A stretch of 64,000 bases of DNA from Bretschneidera sinensis (GCA_023935145.1 CM043699.1:131386536-131450535), one strand, 5' to 3'. Positions 1 to 13,165 are shown, numbered from the stretch's first letter. The notes: generated by a model from the sequence alone, not told the origin. Numbers and translations are program-made.

Positions 1-3000
1 ATAGTTAAACACAGTTTGATAAAAAAAAAAGTAACCAATTTTTTTTTTTATTGTTTTCAGTCTTTGTTTGTTTGTGTTTTTTCAAATTGATTAGGCAAAA
101 ATACATTTCATGTGAAATTTTGAATATTAAATCAGTGTTTTCACGTTTTTAATTAGTAGCAGATTCTCAGTTGAGTATGATGAGATAAATCACCAATTCG
201 ATGGACCCACCAGGGGAACTCAAACAAACAACAAACCCATGATTAATTTTCATTACACCAATCAATCCATGCTTAGTGGTATAAATATCATTTCGTGATC
301 ATCGTCTCGAATTGGTAAAAAGCGACGTTATTGTATAATTTTCTTTCCATTCCCTAACCGGCAAAAATATCGTCGGTGCTACTTCCACGTGTATTGCTTC
401 CCAATTTTCGTTTGTAATTTTTAGAATTTGTTTTTGTAGGAGGATAAAAATTTAATTTTTTTATTAATAATATTAATTAAATATATATAAATATTATTAA
501 CAAATTTTTTTAATATTATAAACAAAATTTTATAGGAGAAAACCAGCTTGGATGGTCAATTTTGAATCACCGACTTTTTGCGGTGGACCTGACTTGTTCC
601 CTGGCCGACAATCCGGTAAATATTTTGGGGGCAAAACTAAACTTTGAACCCAAATTTTCCAAAATCAACAGTTAATTTCTATATTTTTCTTTGATTTCTT
701 TAGGGCTTGAGTTACGAACTCACGATTTCGCTGACTACTTTTACTGTTGCAGGGTACAGATTGTATGATAAGAGTGACTTCAATAGTTTGACTCGTTTAT
801 CTATTGTCACTGTAATTTTGGTATTTCCATCGATTTTGAGGGGAATTTTAAAATAAAGTTAAGTTTTTTAATTAATTTTAAATGAAATTTTTTTTATCAT
901 TAAATAAAAATAATACTAACAATATATTTTATTAAATTTTTAAAAAATTATATAATATTATTTTTATTTGATAAAAAAATCTTATTTATCCAAAAATAAT
1001 TAAAAAATTAAAATGAATTTAACTTAAAGATAAAATTCTCCTTCAAAACTAAAAAAACTGAAAACCGTGACACTGTCTATTGTTTTCTAAATACTCATGT
1101 TTTCCGGTGAGATTAATGGTAAATGGTTATTAAATGACCTAATATAAAACCTACGCATGAAAAATATAATTTAATCTTTTTTTAATAGATTTATAAATTT
1201 CATTTTAAAATAGTTAAGTTTTTAGTTTTTTTTCCCCTTAACTTCCTCAATGTATAATATTAATTCTCACCCAAGCATAAAAAACATGGAATCAAATTGC
1301 TGTCATGGTACATGCTTGATAGAGATGGAAAAAGCTTTTGTCCCCGACAAGGCTCAGACTCTTCAACTCGATGAAATCAGATTTGAAAGAGATATATCCT
1401 TGTAACGTAGGGAAAGAGGATGACAAACTCGACTGGTTTAATATTAATGCACATTATGTTATTCTTTTTATATTGTATAGTTTTTGTTACTTTTAAGTGT
1501 AATTGATTTTTTTTAAAACAAAGATTAACAAATAATTATTGCATTTCTTCATGGAAAATAAAACAAGAACGAAGGGGCACCAAAAATCTCAGCCAAGACA
1601 AAAAAAGGATGAGGATAGTCTGGAGAAACATGAACAGGGAATACACTTTTCGTTTCGTTGACATTCTTAATGTCTAATTAAGCATGTCAATGGATTAGAT
1701 TTTGATTCAAATCCGATATATATTTGATTCATATAGTTGGATATGGACAAAGATTTTGATATGCTAATTCGATTTTGATCTGAATCAACTAATCCATTTA
1801 ACAAATAAATCAAATTTGGATTTTCTTTAATACACTTCGATAGTAACCCAATCCGATTTTAATATTATTACATAGTATGTATTATTCTTTGTATTTTATG
1901 TATATGCTTTGTTTTTATAACATAGATATACGTACATGTTATAAATTAATACTTTTTAAGTATGCTACATGGATTATTAAAAATATATGTCTTGATAAAA
2001 AGATTAAATATTTTAAAAAGAAGTAAATTTTTTTTAATCTATATTAATATAATTTATAAGTATTTTATAATTTAATAAGCTTTTAAAATATCCCTTAAGA
2101 AATCGAATAATTCGATTATAATCGAAATTCAATAGATCCGGATATGGATTAAGTTTTAAAATATTTAATAAATAATTCAATATGATAATTTTTTAACAAA
2201 TAGATTTTGATATAGTTTTGTCCGAGCCAAATACGATCCGTTTACAAACCTATTAATACCACAATATTCAATAGTGAAAAATACCATCAATTTTAAAAGA
2301 GTTGACTCACAATCAAATACTTTTTGGTTTTAAAACAAAAAGAATGAAACTCACATGAAAGATATTTTTAAAAAAAATTGTAAATTTTATAATATATTTC
2401 TAAAAAGTAGACAATAGTTTTGGGACATCAATTTTAAAAAAACTGACAAGCTTTTAAAACGGAGGGAGTATAAAATTTTATATATTTACGTTTACATCTA
2501 TATTATTAACATTTAAACGATTTGGGGCCACTTTTGATTTCATTGTTTTTTTTTTCACATTGATGCTATCTCAATCTTGTTCTCGCTCTAGCTCTCGTTT
2601 TCGTTACTGTTTCACGATGTTGTATCAAAAGTTAAACTCAAAATTGAATTAAATTTTTTAATTATAAAGCATATGGTAGCTCGATTAGATTTTATAACAA
2701 GAGTGAACCCGCGACCACCGAAACTTTCATGTGGAAATTTCAATATCCGGTAAGGTGGAGTTTATCGTGTCTTTTAAAAGAAAAAGACAATCTGCTTTAT
2801 TTGTATATTTTATTGTAAAATACGTATTTTTTTATAAATTTATATTTCTATACAAAATAAAAAAAAGGGTAAATAAAGCAATTTTACCAGAAAAATATAA
2901 ATTTATTTTACGGTAAAAAATAATACTTATGATTTTATGGCACAAGTTAATTTTTTTTTTGAAAAAATTATAGTATAAGACCGTTTGATAAAGTCATTCA

Positions 3001-3340
3001 AAATTCCTTCAATCACAATAGCACAATAGATCACTTTTAATTTTTACTTAATGAGATTACATTGCTTTACAAAATCGGCGCTACACAACAATTTTTCCTT
3101 GTATTGATCTATCAATAATGAAGTTAATGGACCCCACATCTATCCAATCGGATTTTGAAGCCCTCGGCTCTTGAGATATCCTAACTTCTATCCACTGTGT
3201 GTTCCCGCCACATTGTTCAGGAATTTCCTATCCCACGCTCCAGTGAATAACGTGCATTTCACGCTTCTCTCTGATTGTCCATTGTGCATTTCAAACGGCT
3301 TTAAAGCACTCAATCAATCGATCATCTCCCCTTTATTTCT
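1..3340. other. AT-rich intergenic region
   Basis: No gene could be supported here. The stretch is very AT-rich with many A and T runs. The open frames seen (for example 2731-2916) have low-complexity translations and no family resemblance. A degenerate repeat lies at about 1685-2255. A small higher-complexity patch at 1320-1440 has a short frame after an ATG at 1325 but no recognisable product. The 3' end merges into the promoter of the plastidic glucose transporter gene. Confidence 0.6.
1685..2255. repeat. Degenerate non-autonomous DNA transposon-like repeat
   Basis: The left part (catgtcaatggattagattt) and right part (gatccgtttacaaacct) resemble the ends of common plant non-autonomous elements that carry repeated GGAT/ATCC and TCGATT words in inverted order. 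Between them are several copies of words such as gatatggat, attcgatt and aatccgat. No transposase is present. The boundaries are approximate and the class (hAT-like) is a guess from style only. Confidence 0.3.
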
Positions 3341-3351
3341 TGGGTCCCAGC

Positions 3352-3385
3352 CACGTGCACAAAAATGTCACGTGTCAGCCACGTG
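3352..3385. promoter_or_regulatory. Triple G-box cluster upstream of pGlcT1-like gene
   Basis: Three perfect CACGTG palindromes lie at 3352-3357, 3369-3374 and 3380-3385, about 85-120 bp before the ATG at 3471. The middle copy reads TCACGTGTC, which contains an ABRE-type ACGTGTC. G-boxes bind plant bZIP (HY5, ABF) and bHLH (PIF) factors. Control of this gene by light or ABA is inferred from the sites alone. Confidence 0.6.
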
Positions 3386-3470
3386 ATTAGTGTTTTTCTC
3401 TATATTTCTCTTTCTCATAGGTTTTGCCTTATTTGATTCCCCTCTCTCTCTCTCTTCTTGCTGTGATCGG

Positions 3471-6400
3471 ATGTGGGTGGCTACCGTACTTCACCAGCCG
3501 GTCGGTCCGGTTTCAACGATCCCCGCAGCTCGTCCAAACCGGAAACTTTTCGCCTTTTCTCTCTGCAAACCGAAATCGTTTCGTTTCGTTGTTCGGTCTC
3601 GGCCGAGAAAGTTCAAAGTTTCGGCGTTAAGGAAGCAACTCCCCGTTTTACAGACCAAGAAACCAGGTCTCTTCATGTCTTGTAGTAAATAAATATAATC
3701 GCTCTCTAATTAACCATTATCTTAGGTAAAATTAACACCGTTTCTGCTTGCAGATAGTGAGAAATCGCCGTTACAAAAGAAGAGTAGTGAATTCATCGAT
3801 TTGGGATGGTTCCGTGCTTTTCCTCATGTGGCGATTGCTTCAATGTCCAATTTTCTTTTCGGTTATCACATTGGGTAAGTCTTTCTTTCTTTCTTTGCTC
3901 ATGCTTTTCCTTTAATCTGCAAATGGATATATAATGAGTGATAGTCCTTTTCATCTTTCATTAAATTATGCGACCACTAAATAATTGCATAAGTTTATCT
4001 TTCACTGTTTAATTGCTGATTAAAGCTGCGATTACATCTTCGGAAGTTCGATCCACTTCATATGGAATGACATCTTTTCATAAATCCAAGATGGAAAAAT
4101 GTGCCAGGGGTCTCTAAACTATGAACATTTAGCACTTAAGTCCCTGAAAACAACTAATTGGTGTCTGAAGTCCTTAAACTTCTGGTTGCTTGCAATCAAT
4201 TCTGTCAACCTTATTTCCATTAATTCTGACACACTACATCAATATCAACCCCTAGAAAAGACTGTTTCTCCATTTCACTAGTCCTCAAATGGTTTAGGCA
4301 CGGATTGAAAATTTAATGAATTGTGAGGGACAAAATATAAGGATTGAAATTGATGCAATTAATCAAAATTAACGAAAATGGGAGTGAAGGAATTGATTGT
4401 AAGTGATCAAAAGTTTAAGGATCTGCCATGGATTTCTTTCCTTTTATTCAATGATTGTGAACCTCCCATTTAGTAGTATTGGCCTCTTGCCCTTTTGCTT
4501 TCTCTACCAGAAACCGTAACAGTTTTCCCAATAAACAACTACTATAATCATTTTCTTGCACTAACTTTTCTTTTCTTTATTACCTCAGCTAAAACTGAAT
4601 TGATTGCCTGGTAATACCTCTATTTAGAGTGACCTCTTTGACCAAGTTGTGCAATCATTGAAAGCATTGTGAGACTTGAATTCAACCTACATAATAGTAT
4701 TATCATCCAGCGCTAGAAAAACACCCAGCCTCTGTTTTGATATTTTATTGCTCAGTCAGTTAATAATCTCCTACTTTTTACATGTTTAACTCTTTATTTG
4801 GAGTGAAATAAGAGATTTTCTTTTGACATTGTTTTTATATCCTTCGTGGCCGCCTTGCATATTTTGTATGATTTATCTTTCACATAAAAGGAGAGCACGT
4901 GTTTAGAAGATAATGCTAACCAAGTTGTAGAATTGAAGATTTGGTACCAACTGATAGAACCATCAAAAGAAAATTGAAAATAAAATAGAAACGAATTTAG
5001 GGATTATGAAATAAAAAGTTTTTAAAGCTTTGACCATTTCAAGGGTTTGGTTTTCCAAACTAATTATTTTTTATGATAATTAGCCTACTAGTATAATAAT
5101 CCTTATCCTTTTCTTTTCGTCATAATAAAGCTGCACGGCATTTATCCATACATAGACACACATGCGCGCACACGCGCACACACACACACTCACACGTGTG
5201 CATACACATAAATATAAGGTGCAGGAACCCTACAATTCTACTCTTATATTTGCCTTCGTTTGGACTTATTTTCAAACAGTAATAATCACTTTAAGCAGCA
5301 CTTTAAGAACTCTTTTACCCAAACTCTAGATCAGCTTTAAGCATCATCAATTAAAACAACTGATTATAATTGTAAGTTGAAAATAAGTAAAAACCAAATG
5401 AAGGAAAAATAGGGTTCAGCTTCCATGAGCAGTTATTGGGGTTGCTTATTGATTTATTTTCTCTTTTTGTGTGTTCTACTTCTGTTAGTTGTGTTGGATC
5501 TTTTGCAGAGTAATGAATGGCCCTATTGTTTCAATTGCACGAGAAATTGGTTTTGAAGGAAACTCGATACTTGAGGGACTTGTAGTGAGCATATTTATTG
5601 CTGGTGCATTTGTTGGAAGCATAAGCTCTGGTTCACTGGTGGACAAACTTGGTTGCCGGCGCACCTTTCAGATTGACACAATACCCTTAATTCTTGGTGC
5701 AATTTTAAGGTAATATTATCAGCAATGTAATACATGTGATCCGTGCTATCTTGTATATATATAAAGTAAACCTTCGTTTGACGCTGGTTGTATTTTATCA
5801 AAATTCATAGGGGTTGACTGTAGATTAATGGTGCAAGACTTCATTTATTATCTTGGATTAGCACTTTCTTTTGCTGCACTTGACCATCCATCTTCAATTT
5901 TTGTTTGTATTTATTCGTTGTAAGATATTTTAGATTCCTCACCATATAGAAATTAGCTTGTAAGAAACTAGTTAGCGTAATATATATCTTGCTAAGTATT
6001 GAAAGCTATTTCTCCTCCTTCACATGCTTTTAAGAGTGTTTCAATATTTTTTTGCATAATGAGAGGAACACCCACATGGTCCACCTTGTCATTCGGTATG
6101 AGGCAATGAGGTTTACTTGTATGTGTGGAACTATCTGCAAGTCATGCACATAGGGTAAGCCCAGGACTTTGAGGGAGCAAATCTGGGCCTAAGCAATAAG
6201 CTGCATGTGCGGGTTGATGTGTTTCAACATTTTTCAACACCAGTTTCGACTTCACAGAAATCCATGGCTGTGTTTATTGTCTCTTCATTTGCATAAAATA
6301 ATGTGTTATTGACTTATGGTTGATACTGTAATGATGCTAATCCAAAAAGAGAGAAGATATTGCAATGACTATGGCAAAAGCATGACCTGCTTTCACTCTA

Positions 6401-9400
6401 TGTTTTTCTTGCAATGGATCCTTACCAGACATTATTGCTAGTGTTGGTGTTGGTGTTAGTGTTGGTGTTTTTTTTATTGCAGTGTTTGTCTCAATGTTAG
6501 TGTTTGTGTTAGTTTTGGTTTCAGCTGGTATTGGTGTTAGTTGGCATTGGTGTTTGTTTTGTGTTGCTTGTGTTGTTATTGGTGTTAGTTTTGCCGTTTG
6601 TGTTTATGTTGGTGTTAGTGTTATTTGTTATTGTTATTTGTGACACTAACTCTTAACACTAACACTAACACTAACAATATGTTGTGTTACTTATTATCTT
6701 TATTGTTATTGTTATTACTAGTATTCTTAGTACTGTCATTATTTTTTTTACTATTCTTCTTCTTCTTCTTGTTATTTATTTAACTTTACAACTAAACTCC
6801 TTACGTTATTCCCACTTTAACATCAAACAAAGCAGCATTAAACTTTGTAAGGCATGTAGAAAATGCAAAGGTGTGCGGTTGCTTCTATTTTGGATATGAT
6901 GGTTTTGTACTTTTGTACTTTTGTTGTGATTGTTATTTGTTTTCCAGAACAAGAAAAATAAAAGATATTTGACTCTTTTCAATTTCTAATAGTGCACAAG
7001 CCCACTCCTTGGATGAAATGCTTCTGGGGAGATTTCTTGTTGGCCTTGGTATTGGTGTAAACACAGTTCTAGTTCCAATTTATATTTCTGAGGTACTACT
7101 TGATCTCAAATATGCTTTAATTTTTAAAAAATTTCATTTTTGGGGGTGTAATGACTGAACTACACAACTGGGGTAACCATCCCCGTCCCTTATCCCCTAA
7201 ATCCCAGGTGAAGAAGGGATTTGATCCCAGGTTCTTGGTACAACCGCCAAAGGATTTTACCAACTAAGCTAGTTGGCACCTTCGAAATTTTACAATTCTA
7301 CTTGTACCCCATTAAGTCTGGAACATATATTGTTATAATTCTTCTTAATGGGATTGAGTGGACTTTACACCTTCTTTTGTTCTTTCCTATTGACAATTAC
7401 TCTTGCTATCTATCTTGCCTTGTCTCTGGTCACTACTGGTGACAGACAAATGAAAAATAGACTATACAAATGGAATTCTAAGAAACTACTAGAAAAAAGT
7501 CAATTGGATGATCACCAAATGCTGTTAAAATTATGCTTGAGACTCAATTGTAATATAAATTAACAAATTCATTAAGTCAACCATATAAGTGGTATCACTA
7601 AGGTATAAACTCTGCTGCACCTACAAGTAGGGTCGTTCAGATGGTTTGAAGTTATTCTTATTTCTCTAAGGTAGACTACATGCTTTAACTTCAGTAACAT
7701 GATATTTAAGGTGTTTCAATTCTAGTTATTGGTAATGAAGTTTGTAGTGTGATCACAGCTTCTTTGTTTGGGTGCAAAAAGAGTATACTGCAAATTAAGG
7801 TGACCCATTTTTAATTTGTAACTCGTTTACGTGCTGTAGGTTGCTCCAACAAAGTATAGGGGTTCACTAGGAACCTTGTGCCAAATTGGTACATGCCTTG
7901 GGATTATTGCTTCACTGTTTCTAGGGATTCCTGCAGAAGATGATCCACATTGGTGAGGTTCCTTTTCTTTTAGTTTCTTGTTAGCTGGGGAGTTGTTCTT
8001 GAGGGAACTTTGCACTTGTATATTTATTTATTTTTGGGACGAATATGACTGAGACAATGGGGTAAATGAGCTTTCATGAGTGGATTGTACTAGAAATCTT
8101 AAGATTGTTGTGTTTCTGTCAAGTAATTCTTTGCTACTTCTGCTGATTTTGCGCCTTCCTCCTCAATCAAGCGCTAATAGCATCATGCCAATTTTTTTTG
8201 AAAACTTAAGGTAGATGATTGGCATTGATGACTCGGGAACTATGTGTAGAATTATCTATTTTGGAATTCTACTATTTTAAATGCATGATTAATCACTGCG
8301 TCAGACACTAGTAAATCGGTCCATTCAGTTCACAGTGTAATGTTCGCATGTCAGACATGAGGTGTCCAACCTGAAATACCAGCATCTACCCCAGTGCCTG
8401 TTCTTGAAGTAATTCAAATAATGACCACCTTGTGGGGCTATATATTTCTATCTTTTATCTTTGCAGATAATGCATTCACTTTTATTGGTAATGATGAGAT
8501 GACTGAACTTTAGGCTTATGAGAATAAATGATTAAATGCGGTTAAAAGTGTGCATCATATTGCTAATTAATGATTGAAAAAAAGCATAGCTGATTCACAC
8601 CGTTGGTATACAAGGAGAGCACTTAAAAAGAAAAGAAAACGAAGACAAGAAACTGACATGACATCAACATCCTAATATTTAAGCTATCCATAAACTCTAG
8701 AAACATCTGGAAAAAATCAAATGATATAGGCAATTGAGTGTTATATCTAAGAAATATGTGAATATTTCCTTTTCGCTACTTCTTGTTCTCCCACTCAGCA
8801 GGTCCCCTTTAGTTCACCTATTTGTTTCATCTCACGAGCATATGTAGACAATTGGTTAGTTGATGCAGTAACATGGATTCCTGATTAAAGAAAATTAGAA
8901 AAGTATCCAACAGATAAAATAAGGGAAGAGGGAATCATTCTTGTTGATAGTTGAACACCTTGTGTTGACATAGAGCCTAAGATTTTGTTGCCTGTGGAAT
9001 TTGTCGAGACAAAGCGTTAATCAGATAAATCATCTAGAAGTTGTTCCATATGGTCCAATCAATAATTCCAAGTTGCCATCTTGTAAGAATTCCTTTTAGA
9101 ACACATCTTATTTAAAATTGCTAATGTTGAACACCTCGTGTTGACATAGAGCCTAAGATTTTGTTGCCTGTGGAATTTGTTGAGACAAACTGTTAATCAG
9201 ATAATTCATCTAGAAGTGGTTCCATGTGGTCTATTCAATAATTCCAACTTGCCACCTTGTAAGAATTCCTTTTAGAATGCATCTTGTTTAAAATTGCTGA
9301 TGTTGATTTTCAAGACATATTATGCTATCACTCGAGTGTAGCTGTCATCTCCTCTATAACTGGTGTAATACAGTGGTCAAACATTTTTTGTTTATCTCTT

Positions 9401-12400
9401 GGCACGTTTTTGAGGTTTCGATTGAACTGTTTGTCTCAATAGGTTTTGCATTTGATTTTATGTTGGACAACTGAATGTTAGGTTCAACCAGAGCTTGTTG
9501 CAGATGAAAGTGTGCATTTGCTAGTGTTATGTCTATTATTTAGGAGAATCTTGTTCTATGCTTTTGTCATATTTTTGGCTGCATATATTAGTTTTCTCAT
9601 GTCATATACCGTGATAAGTTTTGTTGTCATATACCATGGAAAACCTTAACATATGATGTTGTCCAGGTGGAGGACAATGCTCTATATTGCCAGTGCCCCT
9701 GGTTTTATTCTTGCACTTGGTATGCAGTTTGCTGTAGACAGTCCCCGCTGGCTGTGTAAAGTATGACTCTTGTTTCATTCTTTGCTAAAGAAATTTACTA
9801 GTTATGTGCCTTTGTCTACTCAAAAAGTTGTTTGGTGGTTTTAGTGTAGGTAGGAAGATTGAATGATGCCAAAGTAGTTATTCATAACCTTTGGGGAGAA
9901 TCTGAAGTCAACAAAGCGATTGAAGAATTCCAGTCAGTCATCAAGAATGATGGTAGTGATTTGGACAGTAGATGGTTGGAACTCCTAGAGGATCCCCATT
10001 CAAGAGGTACCTAGGAGGTCTTAGTTGTTATGCTAATGTTTTTTTAGTGTTGAACACATTGCAGTTAACAAAAATAGCTATGAAGTTTTACCTCTTGTTG
10101 GGCTAATTTGGCAGAAACATGAGTAATGCATATTTGAAAATGTTACCCTAAAAGAAAATAAAAAGTTCGAAGTCGCAAAATCTATGAGCAATTCATATTA
10201 TTTTGGTTATGAGGCAGCTTCATATTCCTCGTTAATTTAGGTCTGCTACTGGTTGCAAAGTGTAGTTTAGCAATATATTTTTGTATGTTAAGAAACTCCT
10301 GTGATTCCCGCGAGGATGTTCTCTGTATGGCTGCAGTTGCATTCATTGGAGGTGCCCTTTTTGTACTTCAACAATTTGCGGGCATAAATGGAGTTCTTTA
10401 TTTTTCATCGTTGACTTTTCAAGATGTTGGAATTACGAGTGGTGCTCTTGCAAGCCTATTTGTCGGACTTACAAACTTTGCAGGTGTGAGATCTGACATT
10501 GATGTATGTACATTTTGATGCAGAAAAGAAAAGGAATTACGTATTATTCTAGAATTTCTGGGATATTAGGGAATTATTATGTTTTGATTGATTTCCTATC
10601 ATGTTGGGGGTTTTATTTGAGAGTTATTATATTTTGATTTATTTCCTTTTATGTTAGGGATCTTATTAATTAGTAGGATTTTCTAGTGTGCTTGGTGCTT
10701 ATATAAGCACCTTATTATGTTAATTTTGGTAGACTTTGATTATGGAATAAACTTGAGTTTTGGTGTATCTCTTGTCCCCATTCTTGTTCTGTTTTCTTTT
10801 TTACCTAGTCTAATTCTTTTCGGTCTAATCTGCCTCTGCTTCCTGGCTGTTTCTCCCTTTCTCATTTTGTTTCTATTTCTACCTATCTGTCTGTCATCAC
10901 ATTTGTATGTTGAATTATACTTATTGTTTTGAAACAGTCATTCTAATCAACTAATAGACTTCTCCAGGTGCACTTTGTGCTTCTTACTTAATTGACAAGG
11001 AAGGAAGACAGAAGCTCCTAATTGGAAGTTACTTGGGAATGGTAACGTGCTTATACGAAAAATATAAGTTTATTATGGAAAAACCTCAGTAAAATTTAGC
11101 ATGCACCTGTAAAAGAAAAATTGAGAGTGAAACATTAGCAAAACTGATCTTCACATTCAAATGCTTTCTCCCACCATCAAAAATGGGGTTGAGGTGTAAA
11201 AAGTGTGTGGAGTTTCGCTTTTTTGGACAAGGGATGTTCTTTTCTTTTTAATGTTTTGAAATATGCGTACATGGTGAAATAATTTCCTTCATGTTGATAT
11301 ACTGTAAGAGTTAAATGTAAATATATGTTCTTTTGATTGCTATCACTAAATACCCTACTTATAAACTCTCTTTGCAGGCAGTGTCGATGTTTCTCATTGT
11401 ATATTCCATCAGTTTTCCGCTAGATGAAGATTTCAGCCACAACTTATCTATTCTAGGAACTCTCATGTAAGCGCTCTTTATTGTGCAGCATTTAGAATCA
11501 ATGTGAACTAGTGCTTCAAAATTGAGCATCCACGTGCTTAACTTTGTTTTTTGTCCTTATTCGAAACCTCGATACCTTGCTTATCAGATGACATTGATAT
11601 GGAAAAAACGTGGTCTAAAATAAGTTGGGCAACTGAAACGAACTGACCCGCTTATGAATAGGTCCTGCTAGGCTTGTTATTTATTTCATGAATTAGGCAA
11701 GCCAAGTTTCATGCCCAGAAAGCTCAATTGATATAGCTGAGCTTCAGCCCTTCCTCACCAGGTCTAGGCTATTCATCACTAAGAAACTGTTCTCTTGTTT
11801 ACTTTGAAATTTGATAAGCACCCAAAGTATATAGGTTGCTGTAGTATATGGGTTGGCAACCCCTTGGTGTCCTTGTCAATGAATTTTTATTCCTAACAAG
11901 AAATTATATTGGTCGCTGTAAATTAATATGGTTCCTTTATAACATATCAATTTGATAAAGCTTCAAAAAATATGGTCCGTGATTTTGTTGACTTGCATCA
12001 ATGTGTTCTTTTTGGGGTTTAATGGTAATGGCTATGTTCTTGAGGGTAATTGTGTCTTCACTTGCTATGGAGGATGAAATGAAGGGATGTCTTTCTGACA
12101 GTGTCCAAATTTCCCTTTAGTGTTTCTGATTAAGCTGGAAGGATAACTCTATTGATGCCTCTTCCCTCCATACATTTATAGGTACATATTCACTTTTGCT
12201 ATTGGAGCTGGCCCAGTAACTGGTCTTATTATACCAGAGCTTAGCAGCAACAGGACACGTGGGAAGATCATGGGATTTAGTTTCTCTGTTCATTGGGTAT
12301 GTAATGATGTTCACTTTCTCAGTATGCAGGTTTAAATATTAAAGTGAATGTTAACAAATACTGTACACATAATTTGGTTAGAACCTACTGCCGGCTGTAG

Positions 12401-12820
12401 TCAATTATTAAGGAAGGAAAAAGAAGAAAGGTATCATGCTTGCTGCTACATGAATATTTCCTGCCTATATTTCCAAGCAGATGATTTAAATCTAGGTTAC
12501 AGAGGTTGTGAAAATATTAATGGGAATATTGTTTTATTCTGCATCATTTCACCCGTGATACCCATGCATGTTTAATTCAGCATGAAACTTTTTACCTTAC
12601 TTGCACATGCCCTATGTTTCAGATTTGTAATTTCTTGGTGGGTCTCTTCTTCCTTGATTTGGTGGAGAAATTTGGAGTTGCTCCAGTTTATACTGGCTTT
12701 GGCAGTGTTTCCTTCTTGTCAGCTATTTTTTCTTATTACTTCATAGTGGAAACTAAGGGCCGCTCTCTCGAGGAAATTGAAATGTCAATGAACTCCAATT
12801 CCCCACCAAGAGGTAAGTGA
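3471..12820 (+). CDS. pGlcT1: Probable plastidic glucose transporter 1 (MFS sugar transporter), 12 exons
   Basis: Exons: 3471-3666, 3754-3874, 5509-5709, 6993-7092, 7840-7952, 9667-9760, 9850-10006, 10337-10483, 10968-11041, 11378-11466, 12182-12296, 12623-12820; 534 residues. It should move glucose across the plastid inner envelope. The first about 65 residues are rich in Arg, Lys, Ser and Pro with few acids, as in a chloroplast transit peptide. Twelve membrane spans are expected for the family. MFS marks seen: VDKLGCRR (150-157), GRFLVGLGIGVN (185-196), VAPTKYRG (207-214), DSPRW (268-272), QQFAGINGVLYF (339-350) and VETKGRSLEE (511-520). The mature part is collinear with Arabidopsis At1g05030 as I recall it, including most exon-end residues. 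The ATG at 3471 was chosen because it precedes the transit-like leader and follows a pyrimidine-rich leader. The final codons GGTAAGTGA coincide with a splice-donor consensus. Confidence 0.93.
4107..4427. mobile_element. Candidate MITE in intron 2 of the glucose transporter
   Basis: The left edge ggggtctctaaact (4107-4120) is matched in inverted form by agtttaaggatct (4412-4424), giving imperfect terminal inverted repeats. Inner words such as cttaagtccctgaaa and tgtgagggacaaaat also recur in opposite orientation. There is no coding capacity. Size and structure fit a MITE-like element. Target duplications were not resolved. Confidence 0.4.
5155..5210. repeat. CA/CG microsatellite in intron 2
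   Basis: Alternating purine-pyrimidine tract of acac, gcgc and acgtgtg units. It is likely to be length-polymorphic. It can adopt Z-form in principle, but nothing here shows a function. Confidence 0.8.
6441..6678. repeat. GTGTTGGTGTTAGT minisatellite with inverted tail in intron 3
   Basis: About 180 bp of degenerate GTTGGT/GTTAGT repeats on the plus strand are followed at 6642-6676 by aacactaacactaaca repeats, which are their reverse complement. The tract could therefore fold into a long imperfect hairpin in the unspliced transcript. It lies in the intron between exons 3 and 4. Confidence 0.75.
7140..7280 (-). mobile_element. tRNA-derived SINE in intron 4 of the glucose transporter
   Basis: Read on the minus strand, the element starts near 7280 (ggtgccaactagcttagttgg). 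It carries an A-box-like TAGCTTAGTTGG (complement of 7260-7271) and a B-box-like GGATCAAATCC (complement of 7217-7227), spaced as in tRNA-type Pol III promoters. The body continues to about 7140 and has no open frame. This fits a plant SINE. Flanking target duplications were not identified. Confidence 0.55.
8951..9302. repeat. 176-bp tandem duplication in intron 5
   Basis: Copy 1 (8951-9126) and copy 2 (9127-9302) both start with ttgaacacct and are the same length by eye, differing only by scattered substitutions, roughly 90% identical. Shared landmarks include gacatagagcctaagattt and aagaattccttttaga. It is non-coding. Confidence 0.9.
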
Positions 12821-12989
12821 AGGAACCTAATTGTTTATGAGAATCACGGAGGATGGAGAAATGTCATGATTTAGGTTGTCGGGGGAGGTTGCTTTGCTTG
12901 AAAGATTACTGGTTTCTGTGACATCCTACTGAATGAAGAATGTTTTTGATAACTGGCTGCTATTACATCTTACTGTACACCTCTCTGAA

Positions 12990-13131
12990 TCAGAGATGGA
13001 GTCAGAAATTTTAACTTAGGGTCAAATTTGTGCACTTTTTTTTTTATAGAATTCAAATTTTTATATATGATTAATGAAAAATAAAATATACTTTGGGGCT
13101 CATGAACCCATTTGAACACAGCTCTGGCACT
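12990..13131. repeat. Short repeat downstream of the glucose transporter gene
   Basis: Left end cagagatggagtcagaaatttt and right end acagctctggcac are weakly complementary. The interior (gggtcaaattt, ggggctcatgaaccc) resembles a widespread short plant repeat. No coding capacity is seen. The assignment is by style only. Confidence 0.3.
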
Positions 13132-13165
13132 TTGAATTTAGAGGAAGCCATTCTATGGTTGGTTG

